This document shows, piece after piece, positions 48,217 to 61,290 of a stretch of 64,000 nucleotides of DNA. The notes under the pieces were generated by a model, which was given only the letters and a program-made list of their open reading frames with translations, was not told where the DNA came from and searched no databases. The translations under genes were made by a program, and so were the position numbers. Each line of letters begins with the position of its first letter. Position 1 is the stretch's first letter. The DNA is from Pithys albifrons albifrons. Lineage: Eukaryota; Chordata; Aves; Passeriformes; Thamnophilidae. The stretch covers positions 12,799,566 to 12,863,565 of the forward strand of contig NC_092467.1 in NCBI RefSeq assembly GCF_047495875.1, given 5' to 3'.

Positions 48217-50889
48217 GAGAGTCCCTGATTTGATGTTTTTCTTTTGTTTGGTTTTGGCAATGGTAAATATTTTTATCTCTTACTTATTGTGATTAGAGTT
48301 TGTGCGCAGCCCAATTCTCCACATATTGTAATGGATGGCTCTTACAAACAGGTGAGCCAACACCTTTTTCCTCTAATTTTTTAATGTAGCTGCAGTTGAT
48401 GATAAAGATCGGCACATCTGAAGGTGTTTGTCAAGTTCTAACACCAAAGCAGTAAGGAAAGCAGGAATATTGCTCATAAGAGCTGTAAATATCTCATAAA
48501 ACTGAGTATCAATTTTGCAAAAATAAAGCTTGTTATAAAAAGAAAACCCAGAATGATATATTTTACAATAACATTTATTTTATGCATTTCTACTTACTAC
48601 AGCAGTTTTGAAACTTGCAAGGCTGATTTTTTTTCCTGCAAGTGTTTTAATGACCCTTATTCTTCCTCTGCCAGATCCTAATTCTGCTGCCCGCGGTCAC
48701 TGCTGCCTTCTGTGCTGGAGTGGCCTATGGCACCGGCGAGTGCTGAGTCAGCAGCAACACTGTTTCCCTCTCCAGTCCTGCTCCTAAATCCTGGCTGGCA
48801 GAAGCCCTCTGTTGCTGCAGGGCCGGGCATGTTCTTTGTCCTTCCAGAAGTCATGGGCCCTGTTGAGTGAGGAAGGTGAATCTGGCCTGGGGTGGGAAGC
48901 TGGGACACCTTTGGGAAGTTCTTTGCTGCCATGTGGGTGCCTGTTCTCAGTGCAGGCATGTCTTGCCAAACACAGTGTTGGGATTTAGTGCAGGTTGAAC
49001 TTGTGCCTTGTGAAAGCTTATTCCTTGTGGGGAGGTATGTTTTCTCAAGGCTGTACAAGCCCACCTCACTCCTCACCTTAAATTTTGCAATTTGTGTTTT
49101 GGGGAACATGCACAGTAATCTTCCAAATGGGGTACTTTGTTTTTGGCTGTGGCTTTTGGGGGTTATGAAGGTTTTCAGAAATTGAGAAATGTGATATGAA
49201 TGCAGTCTACGGATAATTTCTTAAGCTGCCTTCATTCTTTGGGTTGGTTTTGAACACTAAGTACCTTCATTTTAGGTGATGTTCCTGTAGTTTTAACTGC
49301 GAGTAAATGGAACAGTTTGATAGTCACATCTATCCTTGCTAAAAGGTAGGTCTAACTTAAACATGCTCCTTGAGTGGTCATAAATAACGATTGATCATTA
49401 TTCATGGTAAGTGAGCTAGAAAATATCTCCTTTCTGTCATACCCCTCCTCTCTAATGTCATGATCATTACTGTGCTAAAAGCCTTAAGAAATATACTAAA
49501 AATCTGCTTGTCAATACAAGCCTTTAAAATGGAGTTATTTGTATATTTATATATGTATATGCAAAAGGCTAGTAGTGTTGTTCTAGTGTGGATGTTCTAA
49601 GGATTTAAATGGGCAGGGTTTTTAGAAAGATACTGTCTCAGATCATTGGATCAACAGTGTCAGTTGGGAAACACTGGTAAATGCTGGTCTCAGTTCTCTA
49701 TCAGCCTTGCAAAAATACTTCCTCTTTACTGCAATGCTCACACTGTCATCATTACTTACACTGGAGCTTGGTTCCCTCCTCTAATCAGGATCAATTAAAA
49801 GCACATTTTTGTTGCTTTACATTGCACCTTCTGTAGTTATCTGTGGAAATAAAGTTCTGACAGTGACTGCTCTAGCCAGGGGCATGCTTGCAGTATATGT
49901 CACTTAGAGATTTCCTATTTATAGTTGTCCAGTCTCCTCGATTATTCTTCAGGCATACTGCTCTTTTCTTAAAATTGAATTGCAGAGTACTCCTTATCTC
50001 ATAACTCGTGCAATAGGATCAAGACAGCAGCAAATGCTGTAAATCCCAGCCAGTGTTTCATATCACCAGCTTATCTGCTCTCTGTTAGAGGCGCACCTGT
50101 TTGTTACTGTCCGTGTACCTCCATCGGTGAGCAATGACTTCATCTGCTGAGAGTGCAAGTAACCTAATTCTGAGTAATTTTTAAAACAGACATGGCTAAA
50201 ATCTCCTGTTGGCTTTGATATCTGCAAGATGTTATGAAGTAAAGGAGCTAGGACTCTTCCACATCCATATGCTAACTTCTGTCTTAATAACTATCTGAGG
50301 ACTAAGAGAAAAATTGGATGGTTGGAGCCATATTAATGAAAAATTTATCTGAACATGAGTGCAGACTTTAAAAGCAAAAAATCACAATCTACACTTTGTT
50401 ATGCCTCTCACATGTTTTCATGAGTTCTTATACACAGCACATGGAACAACAATGTCTTCTTTATACTCTGATAAATGACAGAACAGCCACATACTCTGAA
50501 ACCTGGGCATCAAACACTTGCACCCTTTATAGTAGAAAATTTTTAATTCTTTCCAAATAAAGTTGTGCAATTCAGGCAGTACAAAGCTTGGCAGGTAGCA
50601 TAATGATGAAGATTGAACAACTTAATTGTGTTCTAGATAGACAGTGCCAAAAGGAATCAATGCTATGAGAGCCAGTAAGAAGCACAACTCAGGCAGTCAC
50701 ACTCTCTTGTTTTCCATCAGAGAAAAGGGTAGTCTGTAATTTAGTATTCCTGCATCAAACATTTTTTCTTTTTCTTCCATGGAGGTGTTCATAGGAGAAA
50801 TTCAGAAATCTTTACAATGCTTAATTATAGTTCCAGGTTTTCTTTATTTTTATTCTATTTGTATTGGTATATCTAGTGAAACAGTTTTG

Positions 50890-50906
50890 TTTTTTTTTTT
50901 TTTTTT
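50890..50906. repeat. Poly-T tract (T17)
   Basis: Seventeen consecutive T; read on the minus strand it could be a retroposon poly-A tail, but no body is recognisable beside it. Confidence 0.85.
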
Positions 50907-51544
50907 AAAGACTTTGGTCCAATGTATAAATGGTGTCTGAAAAGGCCTATTCAATTTAACAGCTGCCCACTTATCCTAAAAGAAAATCACAAGGTAGAAC
51001 AAACTACCCACATTTTGCAGGTTACAAACAGAAGCTTGGTGCACAGCATTTTTCTTTTCTAATAATTTTATCTGATTTGGTTTTTTCTATAAAGAAATTA
51101 AGCACACACTTTTAAAATGTTTTCAATAACATAGTATCTAGCAATTTCATGTAGACAGTACATAGCTTACTGTCTTTAAAAATAAATAGAAGCATGCCCT
51201 TTATGTTACCTGCTCAATGTGATCCATTGAATACCAAGGGTTACAGCAGCAAATCTACAAGAAAAGAAACAATAAAGAAGGCAAAAATCCTTCAACAAGA
51301 GAAACAAAAGTCTCCAGCTGGAGAATAATCCCCCTGCTCTTTCTTTTAGAGTATAATAGATTCATAATAAATTTACTCATCCCAGCCCTGAGCTGATGGT
51401 CACCCCTCTACAAGCACTGTTAGAAACAATGGAGGATACCATAACAGCACTTCAGTCTTATAAATTATTGCTTTAATTGTGTACAAAGTAGTTAATAATG
51501 TTAAATCACTACTTCTAGATTTCAATTTTAGCTGCTTTGTGAGC

Positions 51545-51592
51545 TAAAAAGAAAAAAAAAAAGAGAGAGAGAATGAAAAAAACCCACTCTCC
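51545..51592. repeat. Purine-rich (A)n/(GA)n tract
   Basis: An A11 run followed by GAGAGAGA and another A run. Confidence 0.75.
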
Positions 51593-51969
51593 TTTCCAAG
51601 GCAGAAATCATTTCATCTGCTTCTGGTCTGGGCCACAACAACTCACAAATATCACAGAACAATTTGGCAGAGAAAGAAAAGTTAATTCTGTATCTGAGTG
51701 TAAATCCAGCGATAATTTAATTTATCTGAATTGAAATTTCACCTGGATACTGTTATGTTTAACAGTCCCACACTTGCAGACAATGCCATGAGCTCCCACT
51801 GTCCCTGGGACCTTGGCTTTGTTTCCTCCAGAAGTTGGGCTGTGCCCAGCAGCACAGCCACCACCTCCCCACACAGACTCTGAGATTGCTCCTGAAAGAT
51901 TCTCTTGGGACTCTGAGACTTCTTCTCATAGACTTCTTTACTGGGAGAAAGTAGCAGGAGTGTCCCTGC

Positions 51970-52158
51970 TGGAGCTGAAACACTGGAATGGGCAGCCAAG
52001 GGAGGTTGTAGAGTCACTGTCCCCAGAGGTGCTTAAGAAGAGACTGGATGTGGCACTTGGTGTGATAGTCTAGTAGAGGAGGTAGTGTTGGGTCAAAGGT
52101 TGGACTCTATGACCTCAGAGGTCTTTTCCAACCTAATTGATTCAGTGATTCTGTGATC
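51970..52158 (+). mobile_element. CR1 LINE 3' fragment, different subfamily
   Basis: About 190 bases in plus orientation with CACTGGAATGGGCAGCCAAG, AGACTGGATGTGGCACTTGG, GGTTGGACTCTATGACCTCA and AGAGGTCTTTTCCAACCT, ending GATTCTGTGATC. The wording differs from the copy at 27 kb, indicating another CR1 subfamily. It is 5'-truncated and non-coding; the 86-codon plus-strand frame overlapping it is an artefact of the element. Confidence 0.95.
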
Positions 52159-53712
52159 TTGGCATGACTTTTGTTCATGGCTTGCCAAATAGGGTCTCTG
52201 TCTGGTAGAGGGGCTGGGGCAGCCCCCTTTCTTGGCCTGGGTGCCCCCCAAGGTTCTTGCTCATTGCCTACCCGGCTGGCAGCTTTGCTTTTATAAATGC
52301 TGTGCTGCTCTCTTGGCAGGCGAATACTTACTAATCAGCCCTTGGAGGGCCCTGTTTGACCAGTACTGCCTTCCTGAAGCTTAGTGAGGAGGAAGTTGGA
52401 GTGATGCCGTGTGCCAGCTGCCCACCCCTTCTCTCTTCCCCAGGCTCTAGCCATGTTCCTGATGAAACAGTCATGCTGTGGCAGATCCTGTCTCAGAAGA
52501 GGCTGCCTTTCCTGGTGGCTCAGTGGCACAGTTTCCAGGAGCTGTTTATACGGTCTCCTTTCTGCCTTGTGAATCAGTGAACTGCAGAGAGCTTTGAGTG
52601 GGCTTTGCCAGCCCTTGTTTTCTAGTAATGCTTGCAACACTCTTGGTTGGATGTGCCTCGAACATAACAGGGTTCGTAGCCAGGCTGGGCAAGTGCCCCC
52701 TTGCAGGCATTGTAGGACATTCCTGACTCTTCTGCTTTATTTCTCTAAATTAATTACATGCAAAATGGAAACCTTTGTCTTTCAACACTGAGTGTAAAAT
52801 CTGCATTAGTCTGGCACTGGAATAAACTGTGTATATAATTCTCATTAAAAAAGGTGGTCTGCTTTAGTAAAACATGAGATGCATATATATATGGCAGTAA
52901 GAGGCAAAACAGAAAAGCACAGGCAGTTCTTGTGCTCGTTCGCTGCAGCAATTTACCGTTCCCTCTCTGCTCCTCCCCTGTGTCTGAAACTGAAACTTCC
53001 ATGGAAACATAGTTATAATTTGGTAGTACCTCACCTTCAAATTAGGATGAAACCTGATACTTTCAACAGTTCTGCAAGACAAAAAAGTTGCAAAAACTTT
53101 TAGATGAGAAATACCAAAGCAGGAGGTGCTTACCTCTCCATCAGTCAGGGGCAATTTCACATCAAATGAAATCTCAACAGTGCTCCTTCAAGTGATAGTG
53201 GTGAAAGGCTCCTATGTCTCTGCTGGTGGCACCCATTCTGGAGGACCCCTGGAACTGAGAAAGCTGCCCAGCTTCAGCTTCTCGTGCAGGCAGAGCTAGA
53301 GGGACTTGTTTATGTGGCTCTGCCCTCAGATGTGAGCCCACTGTCTAGTGTGTCCCACTCAGTGTGAGTTTCCCATGGGGAAGAATGAATATGACCTGGC
53401 AAACCTTGGCTTTCTTTAGTTGCCAAAATGTGTTGGTACATTTTTTATGCTTCCTACTTATTTACCAACAAATTGTGGTAAGCAAAACCTCTTGTAAAGC
53501 TACAGAGTGCACTGATTGACATTGCTATGTCTTGGCTTACTAGAAGCACCACCAACATGCCCACTTGTGACAAAAATTCTAAATTACACTATAGCAAGTG
53601 GTAAGGTTCCCTTGGATGAAAATCTCACTTGAGGAATATGAAGGGACAGGAAGATGGCTACTCCTCTGGGTAATAATACAATGAGCTGAATTCAAAACAG
53701 TTGTAGCTTACC

Positions 53713-53750
53713 AAAAAAAAAAAAAAGAAAAAAAAAAAGAAAAAAGAAAG
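53713..53750. repeat. Pure A/G homopurine tract
   Basis: Thirty-eight consecutive purines (A14 G A11 G A6 G A3 G) with no pyrimidine. Possible slippage-prone or triplex-capable DNA. Confidence 0.9.
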
Positions 53751-55003
53751 ATTCATTGTGTCAGTTCATTGTTGAAGTTTATAAAATAGGGAGGAGGCCA
53801 AGAGAAAAACTAAGGGAAGGACATAAATTATTTCCACCAGTACACATATATGCTGTGACTTTAATTTCATCTTTGAGGTTTGGTAACATAAACTAAAGTT
53901 TTGGACATTCATGAACATCAATACCAGGGTTGCTGCCTGCACCAAAATCCCTTTCATATATTAATAGAATGCATACAAAAGATAATTTGTGTTGCTGCCT
54001 ATGTTGTTCACACTACACTGCTGCAGTAAAGGTGTCAAGATCAGGAATATACAGAACTGGAACCACTTTCCTGATGTGTTAGTTATTAGAATAAATATAG
54101 GCCCACACAGGATGGAATGGGAAGTGCTTCTTCAAAACATAGTGACTGATCCTACATTTTAATGCTTCCTACCATATATGCACTTGTTTTTATTACACTG
54201 TAAAGTATTTTTCCATGGCACAATCAAGAGAAATACAGCATATGTAAGTGTATTTATCACACTTTTGGCTTATATACTTCTGGTGAAAATTAGGAATAGA
54301 AATAGGACTGTGAATACAGGGCAATGTGACAAGTAAATTTAGAACAAGAAAATAAGCTGCTATCTGGGATTAAACTTTGTACAAGGGTTTTCTTTGTAAG
54401 GATGTAAAGAAAAATGTAAAGCAAGTCCACAGAATTTATCAGGGTGAAAAACAAATATAAAATTAAGACAAACAAAGCTCCAACTCTGAATCTCACCAGT
54501 CTGGAGGAGAATTTTGCAGAGTGCAATTTAGGCCTAATTCTCATCAGAATGTATGTTCAGATATAACTGTTTATAGCTAAAGTTCAAGCCCAGGAATAAA
54601 AGCAGAGTGCGGCCTGAATTTATATGAACTATTTAATTACATCTGTAGTTAGAAAAAAATTAGAAATAGTCTAAATTTTGAGGAAAACAACCATTATTTA
54701 AATCCCACTTTTATGTAGTCCTTGCCAATTTGTCTTCCATAACAGATGTTACTTCTCTTGACAGTATATTGTGGCCAAATTATTTGTTTCTAGCCAGAAA
54801 ATTGAATAAATGATCAAAGCCAACCTGGTGGAAGAGAGATGTTTTTCTTCATAGAAGGGGCTTACTTTTCCCCTCAGTGATGCTGGCTGCAAAGGAGGTT
54901 GCGTGCCTACCCACGTGTGTGTGCAGACACACACCTATTGCCTTGTTTTTCATGTGCATCCTTTACCTTAGAACTTGCTTGTTTACATTTTTGCTCTTCT
55001 AAC

Positions 55004-55029
55004 TTGTTTGTTTGTTTGTTTGTTTGTTT
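55004..55029. repeat. (TTTG)6 microsatellite
   Basis: Perfect GTTT units for 26 bases. Confidence 0.9.
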
Positions 55030-58000
55030 CCTCAAAAGTCTGTTTTCTCTCTGCCCTTTCTGTTTTACTTCAGGCCAGTTTGGAACATTTTGTCAGTGTT
55101 TGGTCTGATGGCCCATCTCGCATCTTTACATCATGCAACTTTACATCTCAGTTCTTGGCCCTTCTATATATTTCCTGTTCCTTTCCCAGACTGAAAGGTG
55201 TACCTTGCTCCATAGGGCAGAGTTCTTTGAAATCCCAAGTCCTGCTTTTGAAAAATATTCTCAGAGTCTTACAGTTAATATCAGAATACCTTTAATAATT
55301 ACTTGCTACTAAAACAGAGTTGCAGCCTGCTGAAGCTACCATTCTTTTAATATACAGAAAATTATAATTACATCACAATTTACTAATTTATATTTTTCCC
55401 TTTCAAAGACTCTAAGCATCATCCTAAGATTCTAAGGTCATTATACTGCTTCACTGGTGACAGCAGCAAGTATTTTAGCATAGTAGAATACTCTGTGGAA
55501 GTAAGCAAAATTGCCACATAATAGTGCATTTTATTAAGGTTTAGAGTTATCAGAGCCAGACAGAAATACTTGCATTTAGCAGACTACAGTTGTATAAAAT
55601 GGAAGTGATAAAGCCTAAAGGAATGCACCTGAGGGAGTTTTACTGCCACACCAGGGTGCCCAAATTTCCCTCTGCTGCTGAAAGACAACAGATCCAGACA
55701 TACTTGACTCAAATCAGAAAAAGGATCCATGAACTTTGGGTACAAATTGTCCTAAGAAAGCTTGCCTTCCCTGAGCCAAGAGTCTATCCTTCTGTCTTCT
55801 CCAGTGTCCTTTCATAGGTTTAACAGCCACACACAGAGAAGAAGCTTGCAGAGGCTGAAACCATCCCAGTTCCACAAGAAAACCAAAGATTTCCACAGAA
55901 ATAACAAGAAGCTGAGATGTTTTTCCAGGAGACACTGGGAGATGGGTACAATGAGAAGTAAGCATTTTGCAAAGATAAAAGTGAATTTCAGATCTCAGAT
56001 TCATGGACAGGATGTGACTTTCATCACAATGGTTTCTTCATCTGTGCTGACCTGCCAGGATGCTTCTGTCCAGGCTCTGGACATACAAGCAAGCCAAGTG
56101 CTGGGCCTGAGAACTGCCTTAATTGTCTGAAAACAGGATCCTGGCAATGGTTTGCAAGAGTGACCAGAACCCTTCTGGCCAAAATGATCTGCGTAAAAGT
56201 AAGATATTATTCTTACTAGTGAGACTTCAGATTCCCTTTGATACAATTACTTTCACAATATGACTGAAGAGACATTCTGCTAAGAATAAACTGGGTACTT
56301 GCACTGTATTATAATAAAATTGAAGATAATTTCCATAGAAAGAGAGAGTAAAAAGAAACATTTCTGTCTTTACTAATGGCATAGCAAACTACCAGCTGTT
56401 CAGCCTGCCACCAGATCTATACTGCTGTGCTACATGGGAAGGAGGCAAAGGTTTCATTCGCTTTGAAACCTTTAATTTCTCTGACTAAGAAGTTCATTTG
56501 GCATTATTTGTAATTTAACAATTTCGTGGCTTGTCACAATCTTACTTGCATTTGAATGCAGTTTCTCTGAGTGTTAAATATAGCCTTTTTAAATAAATGA
56601 CATTTCCTGTATTTTACACAGTGACAAATCACAATTGTCAAAGTAAGAATCTTAAAAATAAATAAATGACATGCATGATAGACCCACAAAACCAGGCCTC
56701 TTGGTGTTTCACCTCTTTTAAGGGGTTCAAGCAATATGTAGTCCATATTCAAGGTGCCAGCAAGGACATTGCTAGATATCATGTAATAGGCGTTGTTGTC
56801 TTATTCCCCTTTGTGCCTAAAACTTGGAGCAGTGACTGAGTTCAGTGCATTCTTGGGTACTCTGTAAAAAGGCAGTCTTTGCCCACAAAGGGTTTGTAAT
56901 CAAAATCAATCTTACCCTGATTTTAAATTCTATTTTTTTCTGGAATATTATATTTAAGAATAAATTCTACTGCCAATGGTGCAAATAGTTTCTCTTGATT
57001 TCACTGGAAAAGCACTGAGCATATAAAGTGAACTATTTCTGGTCTGGTTTTAGAAACATTTACCCTGAATTTTCTGATTCTATCCTACAGCCATGTATGC
57101 AAGGAACCACCAAGACCTGCAGTATACTTGCAATATTAACATTTAGGATCTGCTGAACCAAGCTTTTCCCTCTGTATGCGAAGGAAACAGATTTTTCTTT
57201 CTTTGCCATGGGAAAAATCAAGGGAAAACTTTGTTTAAAATTTGTGAGTAAAATAATCAGTGACCATCACTAACATCATAGATAGGTATGGACCCATATT
57301 AAATGAAGAAAAATCAATCCAGACTTGCATATATTTAAGCTGAAAGATGATTCTAAGTAGTATAGCATGTCTCTGTTGTATATTGCCTTATCTCATTAAT
57401 GTCAGCCCGAAAGCGTTCCAGGCAAATTTGTTCAGAAAAAGAGCACAGTATGTACGAAACTCTCTAATCTAAACAACCTGGGATGCTACTTACAGGTATA
57501 CAGTTTAGAAGACATGGAACATATGCTGAGTGAGGAAAACAAAAGAAATCGTGATCATGTAGAAATCAACCGTCTGAATAAACAAGAATGTTGTGGACAA
57601 ATGTCTTTCATCACTTAAATGATCACAAAGAGTGCAAATTAAACCTGCATTTTCAAATGGCTTTATTAAAGTATTTGGGGACTTTTTTTACCTCTAACGC
57701 CACTGTTTTATATTCAAGAGAAGTACTATTCAAGGGAACATGAGACATTCGGTATAGTTCATGCAGACAACAAGCAACAGTCTTAATAGACTATAATTAT
57801 AATAAAGTATCTTGATCAAAACCCCCCAACACCCCTAACCCTCCAAATCCAATCTGATTATAATAGTACATTTGCCAGCTGTTCACATGGGAATGGGCCA
57901 GAATCCATCATTTAAAGTAATATCTAATTAATGTTATTTTGCAACAGATGTCAGGCTTTTTTTCTAGACTGAGGTGCCTATAACTTTTATTTTGTATTAA

Positions 58001-60899
58001 ACACATCCTCAGAATCCTCCTTTTGACCTCTGTTTTAGTACAGCCCAACCATAACTTGCCATAGAGGAACAGTCGTGGATCACCTTGATGTTCAGGTGTG
58101 CAGAAGTCAGAGCAGGGAGCAGCGCTGAGTCCCGGGGCTGCTGTGGGTATGTAATACACGATCCAGGGCACAGCCGGTCACTTGCCTCTGCTGCACTAAT
58201 TTAGCTCTGTGGCCTCCTGGGGTCTTAGGACAGCAGGAGGCCAAGGCCATAAGACCGTGGTGATTGTTTTACCTCAATTTTGTCCATTTATGGACCAGTT
58301 AGTTCTGCCTCTACATTCCTATGGCTTTTGTGCCACTTGCGTTCCTGATCGCTGCCTGCAGAGAGGCTGTTGGTGGCAAGCCTGTATTTTATCCAGGCAA
58401 AGCACAGTGAGTCAGCTGTAGGCTGCATGGCAGTGTTGAGCTGTGTCTCAGTAGAGCTAGTGACGTGTCCCAGGCCTCCCACTGCAGGTAATTTTGTTCT
58501 GCAGTCAAGAGAATTTGCTACAATTCACCCGCCCTCAGTGATTTCCTGCTGCTGCCCCAGGTCCCTAAGCTGAGCCGCTGTGCGGGCACTCCGAGGTTGG
58601 CATTGGCAGCACTGCTCCTGAGCAGTTCAGGGGACCTGTTTGGGCTGTGCTTGCCTGGGACTGGCACGATGCTAGTGCAGCCATGCCATTGTGTGCCTTT
58701 CTACCAAAGGCCTATGTACACAATGTACACAGAGAATTGTTCACATGGATGACTGAAGAATTTTACAGAGAAGCCGCATTTTACAGACTCAGGCAGATAA
58801 AACCCACACCCAACCATAAGAAAAATGACAAGGAACAGGAAGGAGATGAAAACTGGAGAGATAGCAGAAAGTGCAGTGATAGGGGAGGCAGTTCTGAAAT
58901 GCTGCGTGGTTTTGTTTTCTCTCTCATCTGCTGTCTAACCTGCAGCTCTTCTGGAAAGAAATAAAATACAGCTTAGCTTATGGAAGTAAGGAGAGCAAGT
59001 TTTGAGTTAGTTTTGGCCCTATACATCTTGCCTTGCATAGGGCCCAAAATTCTAGAGATAACAGTGTATGCTATGGGTTGATGAACTGGAGTGAAGTACA
59101 GAGGGGGGCATGGAAAGATGTTGAGAAGGGCATGACTGATATTTTAAAAACAAAGTATAGTAACAAAAGGCATGTGTATATGTTTCTGTATGTACTTTCT
59201 TGCTCTAACCCCTCAAAAAACTCCAAACAGAATTTTGCAAGAGTGATCAGAAATTTCAAGCTCAAGGAAAGACTCCTACTTTCCTTCTCTAGACCTTGTT
59301 TTGCTTCTGTTTACGTCTGTGAAAGGGAGGTGAAACAAAAGGGGAGTAAACTCATCTTGTAGTGGAAGCAAGATTATGCTTCTACAGCATGACAGCATCT
59401 GCAAAGGTGTGTGCTTATGAACTCCCATTGTTTTTATTATTGATGATTTTAATTATTCAATTGCCAGAGACCAAAATATTTGAAACTAACAAATAGCATG
59501 AAGAACCCAAACTTTGGGGTGCACAGTCTGTGTGGATATTTTAAAAGACTGGTATCTGGAGTCTAAATTCTCTCTGAGACACTTAAAACATGCTTTGACC
59601 AGGAAAGAGTATTTTTCATGATTTTGAGCTTTTCAGCTTTTGTTAAGTTATAACATGCTGAAGTATAATAAAAACCTGTTTGGCATATACCAAAATGCTT
59701 TGAAATTTGGCATAAAAATATGGAGTATTTACCTTCTTTAAAGAAATTATTTACTTTTAGGAGCGCTCCCTTTCCTCCCCCCCCAGTTTACAGAGTGCAT
59801 GGGGAGAATTTAAAAATTGAAAGTTTTATGATGATGGGATAACTTGCTGGACATTTCTCAACAAACATGGAGTTCTTGGTTTCAGACAAATTTTCTAGCT
59901 CGTATGAATTTTTATGGTTACTTCATAAACCCTCCAAAATCATAATTTATAGGGAAAAGGGTGATACAGCCTTAGTTACGATATATGTTGAGTTGCCATT
60001 GTAAAAAAGGAATTGTTAACTCCTTCTGGGAACCTGTGACTATATTGTGATGATCATGCACCATCTGTTTGATTATATTCCAAAAAACGTGATGGTGAAA
60101 CATGTATAGTCTAAGTGTCAGTTTAGATTAATTTATCTGCTTCATGAACTACAAACACAGACACACACCTACACAGCTAATCAATCTAGACCTCATTTGT
60201 CAGTACAAGGCATTGCATTTGGAGAGGAGAGAACAACTGCATATGTTTAGCATAGTCAGCTTTGGAATGAGAAGGCTTTTCCTGGTCTACATGTTTTCCC
60301 TGGGCTATAATTCTGCTTTGGTAACAAAATTTGAAATTAGTAAGTCAAACTCTGCAGAATTCTGATATTGGCTTAGAAATAAGGACTTTTCAATTGTAAA
60401 GACTTGGAAAACTTTTTAATTAGTCTCTAAAATTTTAGGCTATAGAATTTGTGTCTTAAAACCAAATAAGACAAACAAACAAAAAAAACCCCTTGAAAAC
60501 ATAGCTCTGGTTTTCACAAATTAACAGACATACAGTTGCTGGGACTTTGAGCAAGTTCTAACAATTAATCATTATTTTGACAAGCAAACACTTTGAACAG
60601 TTAGAAAATCAGGTCCTGCCCTCCAACACCACTGATGGGTATCAGACAGTAGCTTGACCTGTGGTGTTGAACTGTTCCCCATTTTCACTGCTGCACTTCC
60701 ACTGTGCACATGTTGAGCACTTGTGGGTCACAAAGCTACCAAGACTGCAAATACAAGGAAATTTTATTATCTTAGTACAACTATCAAAAGTTATTGTCCA
60801 AAAAAACCTCAACAGCTGAGCATGATCAGTTAGAATTACTGGCTGAGAAAAGCAAAAAGGGTATTCCTCCTCCCAGCTCGGCAGACGAGGAATGAGTGG

Positions 60900-61290
60900 A
60901 GCACAGGGATTTCAGTTAAAGTTAATGCCATGTTAGCTGATGCACAAGCAGCTTCAATTCTCTTTAATTAGTGCAGCGTTAAGTGGCAAAGTATTTAATC
61001 AGCAAGCTAACAGGTGCAGCAGCTGATTGCTCTGTGCATGCATTTGTGTGGGGGTGTGACTGAAAAAAGTAAATAAAATTACTTTCCTTGCTTTAAATGA
61101 AATGGGATCCCTAATTTTATTACAACTGCAATTGGTTTAGTGGCATGATAGAGCAATAAAAATTGATTCTATCCTGTTTTATTCCTTTAACAAAGTATTT
61201 AATTTAAGAAGCTAATACTGTAATTTAACTGTTTAGCTTCTTGTGGTATGAATTTAAGCCTTATTTGCACAGCATCTCTGTCAAGGAATG
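60900..61290. promoter_or_regulatory. Candidate conserved enhancer block
   Basis: Repeat-free stretch with TTTAATTAGTGCAGCG, TATTTAATCAGC, AGGTGCAGCAGCTGATTG (E-box), CTAATTTTATTAC and GTATTTAATTTAAG. The density of homeodomain cores plus an E-box in an otherwise bland region suggests regulatory DNA. Prediction only. Confidence 0.35.

Larger units (their letters stand above)
43344..51969. other. Intergenic region without genes
   Basis: AT-rich to mixed sequence. Two of its longest frames (45,880-46,320 plus, 146 codons; 48,678-49,109 minus, 143 codons) lack familiar domains and look like chance frames. Simple repeats are listed separately. Octamer-like motifs cluster at 48.05-48.17 kb. Confidence 0.6.
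52159..60899. other. Intergenic region without genes
   Basis: No recognisable genes. A 122-codon plus-strand frame at 55,762-56,130 and a 105-codon one at 58,647-58,964 have no familiar motifs. It contains a long purine tract near 53.7 kb and a (TTTG)n repeat at 55.0 kb. Confidence 0.6.

Noticed and set aside
48678..49109. 143-codon minus-strand frame.
   Set aside because: Low-complexity Ser/Thr/Gly-rich translation without domain; lies in a modestly GC-richer patch.
51813..52073. 86-codon plus-strand frame ending in RLDVALGVIV.
   Set aside because: Its second half is translated CR1 3' end, which is non-coding.
55590..56130. Overlapping 75- and 122-codon plus-strand frames considered as a retroviral or retroposed remnant.
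   Set aside because: No gag, protease, polymerase or envelope motif and no flanking repeat could be recognised.
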